Shown here piece by piece: positions 12,720 to 24,700 of a stretch of DNA of 64,000 bases. The notes beneath the pieces were generated by a model. That model worked only from the letters and a program-made list of their open reading frames with translations, did not search any database and was not told where the DNA came from. Source of the DNA: Formicarius rufipectus. Its lineage: Eukaryota > Chordata > Aves > Passeriformes > Formicariidae. A program made the position numbers and the translations under genes. The stretch is taken from NCBI GenBank assembly GCA_013399695.1, contig VXAU01000755.1, forward strand, positions 987,830 through 1,051,829. Direction: 5' to 3'. Within the stretch, counting starts at the first letter, position 1, and each line of letters begins with the position of its first letter.

Positions 12720-15700
12720 GTAACCCCTAGGCAGGGAGAGGGTGGCGATGGGATGTTCTGGGTGCTTGGGAGGGCTGAGAGAGAGATTGGGAGAGGGTGG
12801 TGATGTTCTGGGATGAGAGAGTGGTAGGGAGAGGGGGGTGATGTTCTGGGTGCTGGGAAGGATTGGGGAATGCAGGGGAAGGGTGATGACGTGATGTTTT
12901 GGACGTTCGGAAGGGCTTAGGGATGCAGGAGAAGGGTGATGATGTGATGTTCTGCGTGCTGGGAAGGGCTAGGAGAGGCAGTGGAATAGTGGTGATGTTC
13001 TGGGAGCTTGGAAGGGCTGGGAGAAGCGGAGGAAGGGTGGTGATGTTCTGGGAGTTAGGAAGGGCTGGGGGATGCAGGGGAAGGGCGGTGATACAATGTT
13101 CTGGGTGCTGGGAAGGGCTGGGGTAGGCAGAGGAAGGGTGGTGATGTAATGTTTTGGGTGTTGGGAAGGACTGGGGGATGCAGAGGAAGGATGGTGATGT
13201 TCTGGGTTCTGGGAAGGGTTGGAGGAGGGTGGTGATGTGCTGGGCAGGGCTGGGAGAGGCAGGGAGAGGGTGGTGATGTGATGCGCTGGGCTGCTCCGCC
13301 GACACCAATGGCTAAAGCACACTGGTGCCCTGTACGGAAGCTACTCGTGCAGTGTACTCTGTGCTTCAGACTGTTCCTCCTTTCCCTCTTTCCCCACCGG
13401 CTTTATTGAATGCAGCTGAGTCTGTGGTCCCACCAGGTCTGTGCTTTGTGCTCTGGTCAGTACTGCATCCGTATTGCTCGCAGGGAAGTGGCACTTCACC
13501 TGCACTCGTGGATTCAGAGTCAGAAGTCAGGGAATAAAACACCAGTGTAAACCAGAAGGCAAAACCATAGTACGCTGGCATGTACTTTGTCACTCTCCTG
13601 CCATCCGAAACAGTATCTTGGCGTGGTTGGTGATGACTTGGATAATTAAGATGTCTTTGAAAACAAACAAGCAAACAAGTATCTCTTCTTGTTTTGGGGA
13701 TTCCAGTGCAGCTGTCTTCCTAAAACTTAACTTGATCTTGAGGGAACCTGAGGTTTAGATTGCCCTAAATTTCTGCTGTTTAGCTTTAGAGATTCTTGTC
13801 CATGCTTTTGGTTCTCTCTAACCATATTTGTTAGGGGTTCAGCAAGTCCGAGTCTTAGAAAATAGCAATAATAACTGAGGGAGGAGAAGCATTAGCATAC
13901 AAAACATACAATCTTGAGATTTTTAAAGCTTGGATATTTGTCAAGTGAAGCTGTTGGATTAATGTTTGTAAACTTTCAACTTTATTGGGCTAGCTAGAAA
14001 TGAAAATGTATTTCCTGAAAAATTATGAGGCTTTAAAACTCATTGTTGTTGCTTCTAGAGAATGACAGTGTTGTGGAAGGGTTCAGGGAGATGCTGGAAG
14101 TTTGGTGCTAGAAGAGGAAGTAGCCTACACCAAAGATATGTAGGATATGGATGGCTCATTTCTTCCTGGAACCACACTGAGATAGCTGGGATGGTATGAG
14201 AACAGAATGGGAGGCTCTGCTTAACACCTAGAAGGATTTGAATGCTACTTCTGTTGCTTGGAGGAACCAGAGTCTCTTAGTATGTGTTTCTGTGAGCTTT
14301 TTCTGATTTCAACCTGTTCAGAATCTGATCTTCGAATGCAGATTTTGTGTTAGAAAAAAAGCATCCAGAGAGCTTTGAGCAGAACCTGCCTTTCCTTCCT
14401 CAGGTTTGAAAGGCCATGCTATAGCTGGTAGGATCAGGAAGTGATTAGTTCCAGTTGTCCTTTTGGAAGCTCAAATTTACATTCATAAATAAAAAGAAAG
14501 GATGGAAGAAAATCTCATATAGTTGATTTCAATGGTGGCTGAATAGTAGGAGGCTTTTAGAATACATGTTTGTCATCTCTTGAGTGGCTTAAGAATACTA
14601 AACCAAATGTCTTGAATTTTTCCAACACTTCTAAATTTCTTCAAATCTAGGGTTGCTGAGCTGAAAAATGAACACAATACCATTTAAAATTTTTCTCTGG
14701 GTAGGTTGCCAGTCATAAAAACGTCTTGTACTGTAAGAATCTCTGTCTCCTTAACAAGCTATAGATGTTGGTTGTGCACCTTATCCAGCTCTGAGTCCTG
14801 TTATCTAACTGTGTATGTTTGCCGGGTAACTAACCAGTCTAGGTCAAATTTAGGGCCTTAAAGTAAGGAAACTTCTGATGTTTGTTTTAGAAGCTGATGT
14901 AGGTGTAGCTATTGTAGATCTTATGGCATTCTTGATGTGTTACCTGGGTTTCCTGAACAAGAGCCTTTTTTGTTTAGGACACAGAAAGGAAATTGGGTCC
15001 TAAAGGCTCAAGCTGATACTTTCTGAGACTCAGGAATAACAGGAGTCATTATCAGCAAGAAATTCATTGTGTGAAGCTTTGAGAAAACATTCAAGTCTTG
15101 CAGCTTCAGACTTTAGATAAAAGCACACAAAAGACAACTGTGATTTTGAAGTTATGTGAACTAATACTGTATTGTAGTTTTGGATTTAATTTTTTGATTT
15201 ACCTTCCAAATTACAGAAACAATCACTGAGAAAGATAAAATATATCTATTAAATTTACTAATGCACCTCTAGAAAAGATTATATCTTAAAATATTGAAGA
15301 TTAATGAACATTTAATGTGGCACACTTTTGATGAATATAAGTTGTTGTACTAGACTTTTTACGTGTGTGAACATTGTAGGTGATTATCTGCAGTCACCTG
15401 TTGTATGTGTATGGATTTCTGTGTGTTTTTCTAACCAAAAGCAGGTTATTTTCTAGCTGCTTTAGGAAAGAGATTATTGTTAGCACCTGATGTGTTGTAT
15501 TTCAGCTTCTCATAAGATTACAGGTGGAATTTATAATTTCTGACTCTTTCTGTTTCAAGAACGTGTGAAACCTGTATTTCCTGAATAGAAAACATTTTGT
15601 GTAGAATGCTGTTGCATGACTAATACCTGCTTTCTGTATGACACTTGGAGTTGCATAAGCATATATTGCATTTTTTACCACAGTAACTGGATGTGCTACA

Positions 15701-18700
15701 GTTCACAGCTGCTGTAGCAAACAAGGTAGAAGTTATCTCACTATTTTGAGTACAAGAAGGACTGTTTATTCCTCGTGCCAGTAGTTTTTATTAAACAAGG
15801 TAACAAAACCACTGCGTGAGACTGTTTCATTCTATTCTGTCTAAAAAATCTGAGTAACACTAATATTTTGTAGGCTGGGCAAGTTTGCTACAATAAGGCA
15901 TTTTCAATTTTTATGATGTGCCTGCAAACTGCTATGTTAAAGCCACTTGTAACAACTGCAGAACATGTTGGTTAGTGTGTTGNAAAAATACTCTTGTGTT
16001 TCATTAGAGCAAATCAGGTTGGTTTATAATTAATCTGGATTTCATGTGTCAGTACACACTGAACCTAAATCTCCAACAGATGTGGCAGGACAATAAGGTT
16101 TTGGTTGAGAAGAGTTGAAAGCTAATTTCTTTACTACAGTTTTAAATGTTGAGATGTCCTTGAAGAACTTGTTTTTCAGATCATGTATCAGCTGAGTTCC
16201 ATCTTTCCTGAAGAGACTTTAGTGATTAATCACTAGTTGATGGCATTGGAGGAGTTATGCTGCCATTCATCACATCTTTGTTTTTACAGATGAAATCTAA
16301 TTATCTGGTAAAATCAACTGCAATTTTAAGATGTAAATTAAAGGTGATGACTTAAACTACAGGTAAAAGACAATGCCTTCTATCTCTGTAATTCACTTGC
16401 TGTGTAGCACACCTACTTCATATGAAGTTCTCAAGGCTTTAGTAAATGTTTGAGGTGCTGGCAAATGAGAAAGAGTTGTTTGTTCATTCCTTCATGCTAG
16501 TATTGTTCTTTGGTAAGTGCTTCTTAACAGGAAAAAGTTACCAAATGTATAACCAATGGCAGTGGAGGAACACTGGAACACTTCTGTTAATTGACTGATA
16601 GATGGAATTGTCAACCTTAACAAAGAGGCCATAGTAGAGTATTGGAATTAAGACTGTGCCAAGAACTGCCTTCTCATAGAAAGTCGAAGTGTTTGGCAGA
16701 GGTGGCAGTGGATTAGAAAGCAGCTGGCTGATTTGGAGTAATTTTTTTCAATATGTTGGAACACTTTAAGAAGATGTTGAAGTTTGGCCTGAGTAGTTGT
16801 ACTTCTGGATGGTGCAATGCTTGTTGAAAACTAACTTAAGCCTATTGTTGTCCCTAGTCTTTCTGTTCTGTTCTTAGAATGACAGTAGGGAATCATGTGT
16901 GAATTTTAGAAAGAGTAAGAATAACTGTAGGGCCTGTGTATCTAAGAGGTTACATAACTCAAACTTGTTTGTGCCTGTGACTTCAAGATTTCCTAACTTT
17001 TTTTTCAGGTATATATTTTATTAGGGACACAGTTTAATTAGACTGTGATGAAGTTATCTGACCCTGTTATGAAGTACTGCTATTGTCTCTCTTGTAACAG
17101 AATCCTATTTTGTGACTGCTAAAAGCAAACTTACTCCTGTAAGTTTTCACTACCTAGTGTTTCACATAGAAACAGAATGTGAAGCAGGATAGGAGGTTCA
17201 AATTAGAATCTGCAAATGATGAGTTTGTGAAAATAGTCATGCACTGGCAGGCCTCTTACTTACTTGCTTCTACTCTTGGATCATTTTATTTTTTTTTGTG
17301 GTTCATCTATGCTTCAGTGGGGCAGCTTGTGCAATGCCTTCTTTCCAGGTCATTTCATTCTTTGCTGCAGGGAACTTAACATATTCAGAGGGCAACATTT
17401 TTCTCAGTTAAAGTAAATAATCTCAGTTGCTTTGGAATGGTTGCAAAGCATTTTTAAAAAACTTTTTTAAATTATAGGGGAAGCATGTCTATTAAAAAAC
17501 CTACTTATATCTTCCCTTTTTGGTAGCAGGGAAAAAATCGAGGTTTTTTTGACAATCATTTGAAAGATGTCTCTAACTTACTGCAGTCATAGCTTGTATT
17601 CTCATGTGAGTCATAACCTTGACTAATTTCCTTTTAACTTGTAGGGTATCTTATGATACTATAATGCATTCTGTTTGAAATCCGTGCTTCAAACAGACTG
17701 GAACCTTAATACATGAACAGTTTGAGGTGTGGTATATTTCTGGCTTAACACTTGAGTGTCCACAGGGGAATAAAATTAAAAAGTCCCGTGCAATTTTGCC
17801 AGCTTAATCTGGCCCTGTATTGGTCTATTATGTATTTGGATTTTAAAGCTAATAAATAACTTATAATGGAGCTTTCTAAATATATTATTTTTAACCTTTT
17901 TGTCATATAATGGTAAGTTTACCCCTGCAATGCTATTAAATTAACATGTCTTTGACTAATTATCTCCTTTTTTATTTTTGTAGGTATGGTGGTAAATGGC
18001 CTGATTAACATTAGTATTTCAACAATTGAGAAGCGTTATGAGTTGAACAGTTCCCTCACTGGCTTAATCTCTGCAAGCTATGACATTTCTTTTTGCGTGT
18101 TGTCGCTGTTTGTATCTTTCTTTGGAGAAAGAGGGCACAAACCACGATGGATTGCTTTCTCAGCATTTATGCTAGGACTGGGCTCACTTATATTTTGCTT
18201 ACCACACTTTGGTAGTGGAAAATACCATTATGGAGCTAAACTTGAAGGTAAGCTTATCTTTGTTTTGGAAATTTCACACTGAAAAAAATAAAAGAATCCC
18301 TGTAGTGACTTCATGCAACTCTTAATTTGGTACAGTGTAATTAATTTTTGTCAAAGTCTTAAAGTAGATTACTATCAGTAACACTGAAAATAATTCTGTG
18401 AAATAAGTAAGTTCAAGAATGGTCTCTCTGCAAGTCTTTGTTTTTCAGTATAAATTCTTGCCTATATGCAACATTTGAATAGAATGATTTTTTTCCTTTC
18501 ATTGATGTATGCAATTAAAATTCACTTTAACAAGAAAGTTTTCTGGCATCTATTTGTCAATTGTAATCAAATTAGACCAGTGATGTAGAATCAGTGTCAA
18601 AGTAAAGCTTTGACTTTAGTAAAAAAAACTTAGATTTGCCATGTTGTTGAATGGTGACTCCTTTTAATGGGGCGTTGAGCTATTGAAAGCATCTTGATTA

Positions 18701-21700
18701 ATGCATTAACAAGTTTCTCTAAGTTCTTTCAAAATATGTTGATTACAACTTGTTGATTTATTTGAAATAAAAGGCAGCAGGTAGTACTGACCTGTGCTGA
18801 AAAAAGCAGTCTATAAATCATGGGAGTAGCTAACTCTCAGTTCTTACATAACTTTTCTAATAAAAAAAGTGCTTCAGTACAGTGTGACTAGTGCCAACAA
18901 TTTGTATTGCAATTCAGTGGCACAACCACAACCAATACAGAAATGTTCAGATATATTTAAAGCAGGATGACTTAATCTTGTTACTGCAGTGTTTAATCAG
19001 ACTTATGCCTTCAATGACCAAGCATATTAGAGTGCTCACTGAAAAATCAGTAGCTATGAGGCAACCTGATGAAAGGTTGTTGATTCTCAAATTAATTTCT
19101 TTAGTATTAATCATGTCATACACTTCCTTGAGCTATCCAGATCTTAGTTAAACAAGTTTGGTAAGCTATTGAGGATCTGAAATGAAATTCCTGATGGAGA
19201 TCTGAAATGGAAATTAATTGAACTTTTAACTGAAGAAGCCCAAAAGAAAACACTCTCCAGTGTTTGGGGGCTGTGAGCAAATTATTATGTTACCTTTAGT
19301 AGAGGGGCAACAGGTTACTTGCTCCTGGCTCTGTTACAGTCCAGTTTCTCTACAGTTGTCGTTTCAGTATTACATTTCCTCCTTCATTATAGTATGGAAG
19401 GGAAGCTGAATTTAATATGTAAGTTTCAACCTTATTATAAGTTTGTTCTTTTGATGGAAACAAGATACTGGCAGTGTGGGAGAGAAGACTAGCTATTGCA
19501 ACTGTTCTCTTTTCAATAAATTTTAGTTGAAATCTCAAGAATGTGTTGCTGTTTGATCGAACATCTACCATTGAAGATGGCTGTAGTTTTTGATGCCTTA
19601 TTAGGGACATATTCTGCATGGAGTTTTGAAATCTAAAAATGGTGGGGAATTTTTTTTAATGGAATGTGGTGGGTTTTTTTCACAATGACACTATCTGCTG
19701 ACAACATTCATGCTGTTTTATTGTTGAGTTGCAGGTGCCTATGCTGTGGCTGTGGTGAGCAGCTTTAAGAACTTAATCTGACTTAAACAAAACACTATCT
19801 AAGATAAATGACTGGGAGTGTAGGGAATGTCTGCACCATGACAGAATCAACATAAACCTTCAGGTGCTGTCCAAGAGCACTCTTTAGCTGTCAGGTACAG
19901 GATTATAGGATGTCTGGTTTAGCTAGTTCTGATGTTGAAGCATTGTAACTGTACAACTCAGCTGTGGAATTTAATAGCACCACACCCCCAAAACCTTTCT
20001 TTTTCATTATTTGTTTTGATGAGTAGTTTATAGAAACTTTAATATTTTTGTAAACTTTTGTTTGATGCTTGGTATTAAAATCTACCACGTAACTTATTTC
20101 TGAACAGCTATTTTTACTAGTTGGTTACTCGATTATTTAAGTTATCTGTTATATGTCAGTACATGAGTTTTACCCTAGGATAACTTCAAAGTACAGTTCA
20201 ACACAATATTTAATATGGCTGCCAGTTAATGAATAGATCTAGTCTGGAATACAAAATACATATAACCTCCAGTGTAAGGCTTACAGACTTCATGGAACTT
20301 ACTGTTTTACCTTTAAATATTAGTTTATTTTAATTCTAAGTATCCTACTCCACAAAGCTATATGAGTACTCATTTATCCTAATAGCACTTTCTAGAAATA
20401 ATTCATTTCACATTAAATGGGTTGATAATCAGTGGTCTCCCTACTATTAAAATTTTTTAGGCAAAGCAAACATTTCTTTTCTAATCTGCAGAAAGACTTC
20501 AGGCTTCCATTTGTAGCCTAGGTGTGACCAGCTCTTGGCTCTGGTAACTTTCCCAGATTGCAGAGCCGCCAGTGAAGGAGCTGGCTCCGTTGTGTGCAGT
20601 CAGGGACTCCACCTGGTGGTGTGTCCGCATCGGAATCAGCACAGTTTGGTTAGTCGGAGGCGGGCAGGGGACTGTGAGGACTGCAGATGCTTCCGTCTCG
20701 GATTTTCTTTTACAAATCCAGACCTGTTTCCACGTCTGCCACAGCAAACGTGAATCGTGTTTTTTTACTTGACACAAGGAAGATATTCTTATTGTGAAGA
20801 CAGACAAACACTGGGACACATAACCCAGAATTCTTCCTTAGGGGGAAGAAAGGAAACTTTAACTCCCCCTCTTGAAGTTTTCTTATCCCTTTTGTTGGTC
20901 TGTTTCTGTGCAACAGCACTGCATCACCTGTTATGGGCTACAGGGAATAATGATAAAGCCCATGCATGTATGTATAATACCAGTGTAGACAGTTTTCTTT
21001 AAATATCTGCTGTGTGTCAAGAACTTCCCAATACTTTGTTTTGTGAGCCCTAAGTGCATTTTGAATTTGCCCTTTGCTTAAGTAAAAAGTGTTTTCAAAT
21101 GTAAAAGGAGCTGAGGAAGAAAAAAAAGATGTAGTAATTTTTTAGCATAGTAGTGTGAATTAATCAGTCTTCTTGTCTGACCTGAAGGATGTTTTCATGT
21201 GCCTGTTCAGTGTGGCTTGTTTCCACCAAACTGATGGGTTTATCCTCTTAGGGTTTTATACTCTTCTGTGGAAAAAAAGAAACACACCTCTGTTTCATTG
21301 TGTCACTTGGCACTCTTACTAAAAGTGCAATGATAGCAAGGGGAAGGAGAAGAGAACACATTCTCCCTGTCTTCAGTTCCTCTATTCTCTTTCCTCCTTG
21401 TAGTGCCAAACATTACAGAAGCAGACACAACCTTACACTGCTGTACCACTGCCTTCCTTTTTGTGTGCACAAGTACAGAGGCTTTACATTGACTTCTTGT
21501 TTTGGAGAGATGGCAGTGTGTGGCTCTATGTGAGACAGAGGTGTAGGTTTTCAAGGTAGGTTTTCTTTTTTTTCTAGGGAAACACTTCTCAAAAGAGTGA
21601 ATGAGAAGGGAGGATTATCTTTACTAGTGACTAACTGGACTTTATAGCAGCCCAGCTTTCCTCAGGTTGTTCAGACTGCTCTTTCCCTTGAGTGGAAGTT

Positions 21701-24700
21701 GTTAGTGCTCCTCAGAATCATTGTAAGGTATAACAACAAAATGAAGTGTCTGTTATCCAGGAGTATTTACAACCTGTGGAATGACCATAAAGTCTTGTCT
21801 TTGTTTTTCAGACACATGTCAAACTTCAGAAACCACCTCTGCTAATATAACTTGCAATGCCAACACAAAGTCTTCACATCAGAACTATTTGTATGTCTTT
21901 ATCCTGGGACAACTGCTGCTGGGAGTTGGAGGAACTCCGCTGTTTACTTTGGGAACAGCTTTTATTGATGATAGTGTCCCAAAACACAAGTCTTCCATTT
22001 ATATAGGTAACTTTTAAACTGTTTATAACATATTGACTGTATTGATCATAGACTGCAATGCCCTCCAAATGCTTTTTTGAATTTGTCTGATTAAAACAAT
22101 CTTTTAATTATTTACTTATGTGCATAAGGCGTTTCTACCTCAGTTAATGTAGAATTTAGGTATCAGTCTGCTCTAAGTATTAAGTCTTTTAAATTTTACT
22201 TTGTAGAGTATGGTAAAGCTGCTTTGCATCTCTCATGTTATTTTTATTTTTTGTCTGTGACTGAAAATAATTAAGTGGTTAATGTAGCCTGTCTGTTAAC
22301 AACAGAAGAGGCTGTAGCAAAAATTTGCTTATTAGTGTCATAGATGTTGAGAAATACTACATGTCAGTAGCTGGATCATACAGTATCCTTTAACAGTTTT
22401 ATTTACTTGCCTTCTATTAGTAGGCTGTCCACTCAGTGCGGGGATGCTGCTCTGCACTGTGTGGTCAATGCTGTTCTCTAGCCACAAACAGATTTGGCAC
22501 TTCAGTGGGACATACTGGAAGTGTCTGTCCTTCAATGAAAGCAGTGGGATTGCCTTACTGGAGCTGTTTAAAAACTGAGGAATACTAATTCTTAGAGTAG
22601 TTTTTAATCTTTTTCAGTCATCATTCACTGGGTTATGTGTACTTTTACTGCCATGTTCATTGTAGTCTAAGTGTGCTTTCTATGGGTATGAAGATCCTTA
22701 GTTTCCCTCATTTTGTGGGTAAGCTGATAGAAGCATCTTAGCAATACTGGTAACTTGTAGGAGGAATTCAAAGGATCTCAGATTCCTGAACTGTTTTGCA
22801 GACTAGATATTATGGGGCAAAATTGAAATTATCCCCCATCTACATACAATTCATACACATTGATCCCAGGCAGGTCACTTAATTTGATGCCAACAAATAC
22901 AGTAGTTGCATATGAAATTCCAGAATAACAAAGACAGGTTTTATTTGTGCTGATAATATTGTACTTTTTCTTCCCTTTCCTCCCCCACTCCTCACCTCTG
23001 AAACTAGTGAAATAAATAGAGCAGAATTAGGCCTGTCAGCATGATAGGGGCATCAAGAATTGACCTGAAAACTCAGGAGCATGATGTCAGTGTTCATAGT
23101 TAAAAAAGACCAGTACAATAAACTAACCCATGCACAATCTTTAGACATCTGTTGAGTTCAGAAGAGCAGTGTGTTCTGCCTGATATAACAAAACTGGAAT
23201 ACAAATAAGTGGACAAGTAGCTGCATTAAACCTTAATTCTTTCTTGCTTTTATGCAATGTATTAAGGATTTAAAGTATATTGTGTTGCCTTGCCTAGTGC
23301 AAGAAGACTTGTGCAAGGCAGCAAGAAACAAACGCTTAACTCTTTCTGTAAATTGCTGCTAGCATCCTTGACTCTATGCTTGTAATTCAGAAGCTGATAG
23401 TTTCTTTCTTTTCTGAACTGGTTGCATTTTCATGAGGAGTGTTCTACTGTTGCTGAACTGGGGCATCAACAACTAAAGATGCTGAAAAGTTAAGTAGTTC
23501 CAAATGGTACTTAAACTGAGTGATGTGTAGGGGGAAATAGGCATCTAGGCTTGTGTGAAACTCTGTAGGATGAATGTGAACTTAACTCAGAGTTCCTGTG
23601 GGCATGTGACTATTTCCAAAATACAGGAAAACCTGGGATATATTTACTCAGTATTTATTTTGACTGGAGTGTCACCTTTTGCATTGCTTTTCCCTCTTGC
23701 ACCCTTCTCACCCTCCTGCCTCTCCCATCATTTCCTCTTGCTGTCTAACTAGAGTGAAATTAATACTAAGTACTCGGGATCGAGACACTTTGGAAACAAA
23801 TGAGAAATCCAGATTCTGCAACCTGGGGAAGCAGCATAGAATATCAGCAGTAAGAATGCATGTTTACTAATTATTTAAGTCAGATCTTATTTCTATTATT
23901 TGCAAGCCTTAATGTGCTTATGAGTGTTCCTGCTAGCAGTGAGTGCTAAACTGCCACAGAAATCTGTGTGGTAGGCCAGGGAGAATACTGTGTTATTACA
24001 GAAGTCTTGTACTCTTTAGCAGGATATGGTTACACCTACAACTTTGCAGGTTGTGTGTTCAGTTTCTTTTTGCTTGCTTGGTTTGTGTTTTTTTTGCCCT
24101 TTTTTTTTTGTTTGTTTGTTTTGTTTTTGTTTTGTTTTTTTTTTTGAGCTGTCAAGAGCCTTGGCTTTGTATTTTAAGGCAGATGTTATTCCTGTCAGAT
24201 ATGTTAATGGAACCCTGTCTTCTGGTCTTGAAAGATCTAAAAACACACCTGAAGACTAAAAATAATATAAATAAGTAGGTTCCTGAAGATTGTGGTCATG
24301 TACTGTTAACAGCTGATGCTTCTACCTTCACTTAAACTTTTTCTGCAGCTAGCTTTCGAACATAGACACCAAAGGTAGGTGCAAATGGCAATCTAATAAT
24401 GCTTAAATTATTAGTGAGATGTTTTTTGCTGAACCTCTGAGTTATAGCTTTTAATGAGAGCTGCCAATTTCCTTGTTGAGGCGCAAATAAACATTTTGTC
24501 TTCTCCACATTATGGTTGAAGTAAAAACAGCAAAAAGAACACGTTGAATTACAGAAACCTTTTGGTCTGAAGTTGATTTAAGAATTCTATTAAATCTTTT
24601 AAATAAAAAAAAAGCTTAAATTATGGTGAACTTGATGTATTTTCTCTTCTAGGAATTGGCTATGCCATGTCTCTGCTGGGTCCTGCTATTGGCTATGTTG

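Larger units (their letters stand above)
11880..12740 (+). promoter_or_regulatory. CpG-rich promoter region and 5' UTR of SLCO4C1
   Basis: GC content and CpG frequency rise sharply here against AT-rich flanks, covering the 5' UTR and all of exon 1. A C/T-rich tract at about 12246-12302 lies about 100 bases before the start codon and could contain a pyrimidine-type initiator. I see no convincing TATA box at a sensible distance, so a CpG-type promoter with dispersed start sites is the likeliest reading. The transcription start cannot be placed from sequence alone. Confidence 0.7.

Noticed and set aside
12727..13308. 193-codon minus-strand frame rich in repeated Asn-Ile-Thr
   Set aside because: Translation of the intronic minisatellite. 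The repeated peptide merely reflects the DNA repeat.
24085..24146. T/G-rich tract giving Phe/Cys/Val-rich open frames that look membrane-like
   Set aside because: Low-complexity (TTTG)n sequence inside intron 3. The hydrophobic translation is an artefact.
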